Below are positions 61,339 to 64,000 of a stretch of DNA of 64,000 nt, one piece after another. The DNA is from Petunia secreta (taxonomy: Eukaryota; Streptophyta; Magnoliopsida; Solanales; Solanaceae): positions 32,001,501 to 32,065,500 of the forward strand of contig JARKIP010000005.1 of NCBI GenBank assembly GCA_029990175.1, given 5' to 3'. The position numbers and the translations under genes are program-made. A model generated the notes under the pieces. The model saw nothing but the letters and a program-made list of their open reading frames with translations. It was not told the DNA's origin and did no database searches. Each line of letters begins with the position of its first letter. The first letter of the stretch is position 1.

Positions 61339-64000
61339 ATGGCAAACGATGGAGATGATCCTATGAAAATTTTCATGGCTACCGTTATAGCCAAGTTGGA
61401 GGATATCACTTTGAGACTTGAGTCCGTCGAGAGGAACCAAGTTGAGACCGGTGAGAGGAGGACCCCGAGCGTCCAAATTGAATCCGGAGAAGGGACGAGT
61501 CATAGCACTCCTATGACTCCCGGACACTTTGTTGAGCTAAACAAGAGGTATGAACAAAGCAAAGTTGAAGCTCTACGAGAGCGTGGGTTGGGCAATCCCC
61601 GACAAGAGGGCAATCCCCTCAACTTGGGCAATCCCCAAGTAAATGCTCCACTTAGAAGACCCGTGCGGAATGTCCCACCTCTTGAACAAATTGATGAAGT
61701 TCAAGAAGAGGAGGAGTTCGGGTATGGTGATGAGGCCTATGGGTATGATGTTCCTCATCAACCTAGGAGGCAAATGCATTGGGGTCGAAACGTGGATAGG
61801 GGTAGAGGCCGAGGTCGAGGGCCACCCATGGGCTATGCTAGAGGGAATGCGAGGAGAGAGTATGTTGCACATGATGACCACTATGGAGGCCAACCGGAGC
61901 CTAACTATGGGGTACGTGACAACAACAACAACCTCAATAGTGTCAAGCTCAATCTTCCATCCTTCAAAGGAACTTGTGATCCGGAGGCATACATGGAATG
62001 GGTACTACAAATGGAAAGAGTGTTTGATACCAATGAGATGACCGAGGAGCGGAAGGGTACATATGCTATTTCTACCTTTGAGACCTATGCTTCTACTTGG
62101 TGGGAGTGTATGAAGAGGTCTAGGAGAAGGATGAATTTGCATTTGAATGTGACTTGGGATGAGTTGAAAGGCCTTATGAACACCAAGTACATAACTCCAA
62201 GGTATCGGCAAGAGCAACTCAAGAAGCTCTATGATCTAAAACAAGGTGTCAAATCGGTGCATGAGTACCATGATGAATTTGAAAAGATCCGGATGGCATT
62301 GGACATGGATACCGAAGGTGAAGAAGAAGCCATGATCCGATTCAAGAATGGTTTGAGCTATGGTATAGCTTCTCAATTGAGGTTGCATCATTACCTCACA
62401 CTTGAAGATATGTTTGAAGCCGCAATTGATGCCGAGGCTTGGCTCAAAAGAGAGAAGTTCAAAAACAACACTCCTACTACTACAAGCAAGCCAAAAGAGT
62501 GGAAGACTCCAAATGCCAACTTTCCAAGTGCAAGTGCTAGCAAAGAAGTGAAGAAGCCTTATGAGAAGACTACACCACACTTGGAAGGTAACTCTAAAAC
62601 TCGCTTGAGTAATCCTATTTCCACTTCTACTCAATGTTATAAGTGTAAGGGCTTTGGGCATATTGCTAAGGAATGCACCACGAAAAGAACCATGGTTGTG
62701 GTTGGTGATTTGGTGTATGAGCAAGAGAGTGAACCCGAGGAAGAAGAGGGAGTAGAGGGTGATGAGGAAGGAGATGTTGGGGAGATTGTTGCCGTGGAGG
62801 AAGAAGATGATGATGCCCTTGCCTTCCTTGTTGTGCGGAGGAGTCTAGGAGCCATGTGTGTGGAGGATGTTGAGACCTTACAACGGGAGAACCTTTTTCA
62901 TTCCAAATGCCGAGTCATGGGTCTCATTTGCTCTATGATTATTGACTCGGGAAGTTGTGCTAATGTCATTAGCCAAACACTAGTTGCCCAATTGAAAATA
63001 CCTACCTTGAAGCACCCAAATCCTTATAGGCTACAATGGCTTAGTGAGTGTGGTGAATTGAGGGTGGTTAAGCAATGTTTGATCAAGTTCAAGATTGGGA
63101 ACTACGTGGATGAGCACATGTTCGATGTTGTGCCTATGCAAGCATGCCACCTTCTCTTTGGTAGGCCATGGCAATTTGATCGACGTGTGGTTCATAATGG
63201 CCATGCCAACACCTATACGGTGATGCATGAGGGAAAAAAGTTCGTGCTTCAACCCCTAACTCCCAAGCAAGTGAATGATGACTACAAACTCATGAAGGAG
63301 TTGAGGGAAAGGGCTAAAGCCAAGTCACCCATTGTACTTGAAACCGAGGCAAACAATTTCATTGTTTTGCCAATGCATGATGAAAATGGGAGTCACTCCA
63401 CTCCAATTGAGAGAGAAAAGATAGAGAGAAGTGAGGGAGTGACCGGTGACAATCCAAGAGAGGAAAAAGGAGAGGATTTGAGGAGTGATGTGAGCGGATT
63501 GTCACCACAAACTACACTTGACCATGAGGTAAAATTGAGAGAGATGAGGGGTGAGGAAGGAAAAATTGAGAGTGAGAGCACCCATTGTTCTAACCCTTCT
63601 TTATCTTCTCTCTCTTCTTGTGAAAGTTCTTGTGTAGGTACAATTGAAGACAAGTCATTGGAGCCTCAATGTGAGCTTCATGAAGGAGGAGTTGCATATG
63701 ACACTTCAAATCTTGTGAGTGATCAAGAAAGTACTACAAATGTAAGTGTTGCTTCACCTTTTCATGAGCTTACTAGCTACTTGTCTTGTAATGACTCAAC
63801 ACTAGTTGGTGTTTTTGATGCATCTAGTGAGTATACCACTAGTGAAGAGTCTAGTTGTCAACTTGAGTGTGCTTGTGAAACACTAGTTGAGAGGGATGCT
63901 ATGCCACATCATGATGTGAGCTCATTGTTCATTGAACCCCTCCCTAGTGTAGATTTGATAGTTGACCATGATTGTGACCTTTGCTATGACACACCGCCAA
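61339..64000 (+). CDS. Element N Gag-protease-novel domain polyprotein (partial, open to window end)
   Basis: Starts at the ATG at 61339 and stays open for 887 codons to base 64000; I translated it through without a stop. It has the Gag N-terminus with LGNPRQEG/LGNPQ repeats, an RG-rich linker, capsid (STWWECMKRSRRR), zinc knuckle CYKCKGFGHIAKEC and protease with D-S-G (CSMIIDSGSCANVIS) and GRPWQ. It then goes straight into the acidic region seen in E (HDENGSHST, SPQTTLDHE, PHHDVSSLF, DCDLCYDTPP). Compared with E it has Lys-poor, Glu-rich insertions before the protease. RT and integrase are absent where autonomous relatives have them. The C-terminal WLYHKS part would lie beyond the window. 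Confidence 0.87.
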   Translation, partial: MANDGDDPMKIFMATVIAKLEDITLRLESVERNQVETGERRTPSVQIESGEGTSHSTPMTPGHFVELNKRYEQSKVEALRERGLGNPRQEGNPLNLGNPQVNAPLRRPVRNVPPLEQIDEVQEEEEFGYGDEAYGYDVPHQPRRQMHWGRNVDRGRGRGRGPPMGYARGNARREYVAHDDHYGGQPEPNYGVRDNNNNLNSVKLNLPSFKGTCDPEAYMEWVLQMERVFDTNEMTEERKGTYAISTFETYASTWWECMKRSRRRMNLHLNVTWDELKGLMNTKYITPRYRQEQLKKLYDLKQGVKSVHEYHDEFEKIRMALDMDTEGEEEAMIRFKNGLSYGIASQLRLHHYLTLEDMFEAAIDAEAWLKREKFKNNTPTTTSKPKEWKTPNANFPSASASKEVKKPYEKTTPHLEGNSKTRLSNPISTSTQCYKCKGFGHIAKECTTKRTMVVVGDLVYEQESEPEEEEGVEGDEEGDVGEIVAVEEEDDDALAFLVVRRSLGAMCVEDVETLQRENLFHSKCRVMGLICSMIIDSGSCANVISQTLVAQLKIPTLKHPNPYRLQWLSECGELRVVKQCLIKFKIGNYVDEHMFDVVPMQACHLLFGRPWQFDRRVVHNGHANTYTVMHEGKKFVLQPLTPKQVNDDYKLMKELRERAKAKSPIVLETEANNFIVLPMHDENGSHSTPIEREKIERSEGVTGDNPREEKGEDLRSDVSGLSPQTTLDHEVKLREMRGEEGKIESESTHCSNPSLSSLSSCESSCVGTIEDKSLEPQCELHEGGVAYDTSNLVSDQESTTNVSVASPFHELTSYLSCNDSTLVGVFDASSEYTTSEESSCQLECACETLVERDAMPHHDVSSLFIEPLPSVDLIVDHDCDLCYDTPP

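Larger units (their letters stand above)
33650..64000 (+). mobile_element. Element G: non-autonomous retrotransposon with variant protease-like ORF (partial, nested host)
   Basis: Plus-strand element inserted in F's gag; the bases before it, ACGGG, are the expected TSD. Its visible parts are 33650-35812 (5' LTR, PBS, leader, ORF start) and 47799-50046 (rest of ORF). H interrupts at 35813 (TSD GTGCT) and L at 50047. Any remaining 3' end lies beyond the right edge. No RT or integrase is seen. Confidence 0.85.
50047..64000 (+). mobile_element. Element L: Ty3/gypsy element, only LTR and leader visible
   Basis: Plus-strand element inserted in G; the preceding bases ATAAG are the expected TSD. Visible parts are the LTR 50047-50832, PBS, and leader 50833-51185 and 58813-59340. 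M splits the leader and N cuts it at 59341. Its coding part lies beyond the window, so whether it is autonomous is unknown. Confidence 0.82.
59341..64000 (+). mobile_element. Element N: non-autonomous Gag-protease-novel ORF retrotransposon (partial)
   Basis: Plus-strand element inserted in L's leader; the preceding bases CATAA are the expected TSD. LTR, PBS, leader and 2.66 kb of one open frame are visible. The frame enters the acidic novel region directly after protease, as in E, so no RT is expected before the right edge. The rest is beyond the window. Confidence 0.88.

Noticed and set aside
1..64000. Host genes between elements
   Set aside because: Every segment outside the frames was assigned to an LTR, leader or PPT-proximal region of a named element; no unexplained unique stretch remained.

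Overview
The window looks like plant nuclear DNA, most likely from a eudicot, and consists entirely of nested LTR retrotransposons. The plant assignment rests on primer-binding sites complementary to initiator-Met tRNA (TGGTATCAGAGC), Ty3/gypsy Gag-Pol of the chromovirus type closest to the CRM/Reina branch (YFDD, FHGLASFYRRF, SRTKSxQEGEDD), and one element with a Tat/Athila-type PBS. I see no host gene, rRNA, tRNA gene or CRISPR array. The species cannot be named from sequence alone.

Twelve elements (A-I, L, M, N) can be delimited from LTR ends, PBS, polypurine tracts (PPT) and 5-bp target-site duplications (TSD). The left block is A (minus strand, outermost, runs off the left edge), interrupted by B (3393-21612, plus), which holds C (5346-16002, minus), which holds D (6912-12634, plus). 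At 22919 element F (minus) interrupts A's 5' LTR. F's 3' LTR holds E (23411-29906, plus). F's gag is cut at 33650 by G (plus). G holds H (35813-47793, minus), which holds I (36476-42201, minus, a different lineage). G is cut again at 50047 by L (plus). L holds M (51186-58807, minus) and N (59341 to the right edge, plus). Nesting reaches five levels (A>F>G>H>I and A>F>G>L>N).

Three elements encode, or once encoded, full Gag-PR-RT-RNaseH-IN. M is intact (1675 aa, LTRs identical by eye). B has two in-frame stops. A is frameshifted and truncated. The visible coding parts of seven elements (C, D, E, F, G, H, N) lack RT, RNase H and integrase. In their place they carry a long acidic open frame that recurs in all seven. 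In the six whose 3' part is visible it ends in a hydrophobic LILH...WLYHKS module, present once or twice. The seven come in three architectures: Gag+protease+novel frame (E, F, N); a protease-like fold without a visible catalytic Asp plus novel frame (D, H, G); and a short Gag N-terminus plus novel frame (C). This recurrent pol-replacing frame is the best candidate for an undescribed system. The simplest model is mobilisation in trans by M/B-like partners sharing the same PBS, PPT and LTR ends.

Other striking shared structure: clusters of short GC-rich palindromes placed twice per element (LTR and leader), in several sequence flavours; LTR termini whose inverted repeats change together; a conserved stem-loop just after the PBS with compensatory changes; a 3'-splice-site-like motif before the gag ATG; and a microhomology-bounded inversion/duplication in H's 3' LTR. 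LTR pairs are nearly identical in B, C, E, I and M, so most of the stack is recent.
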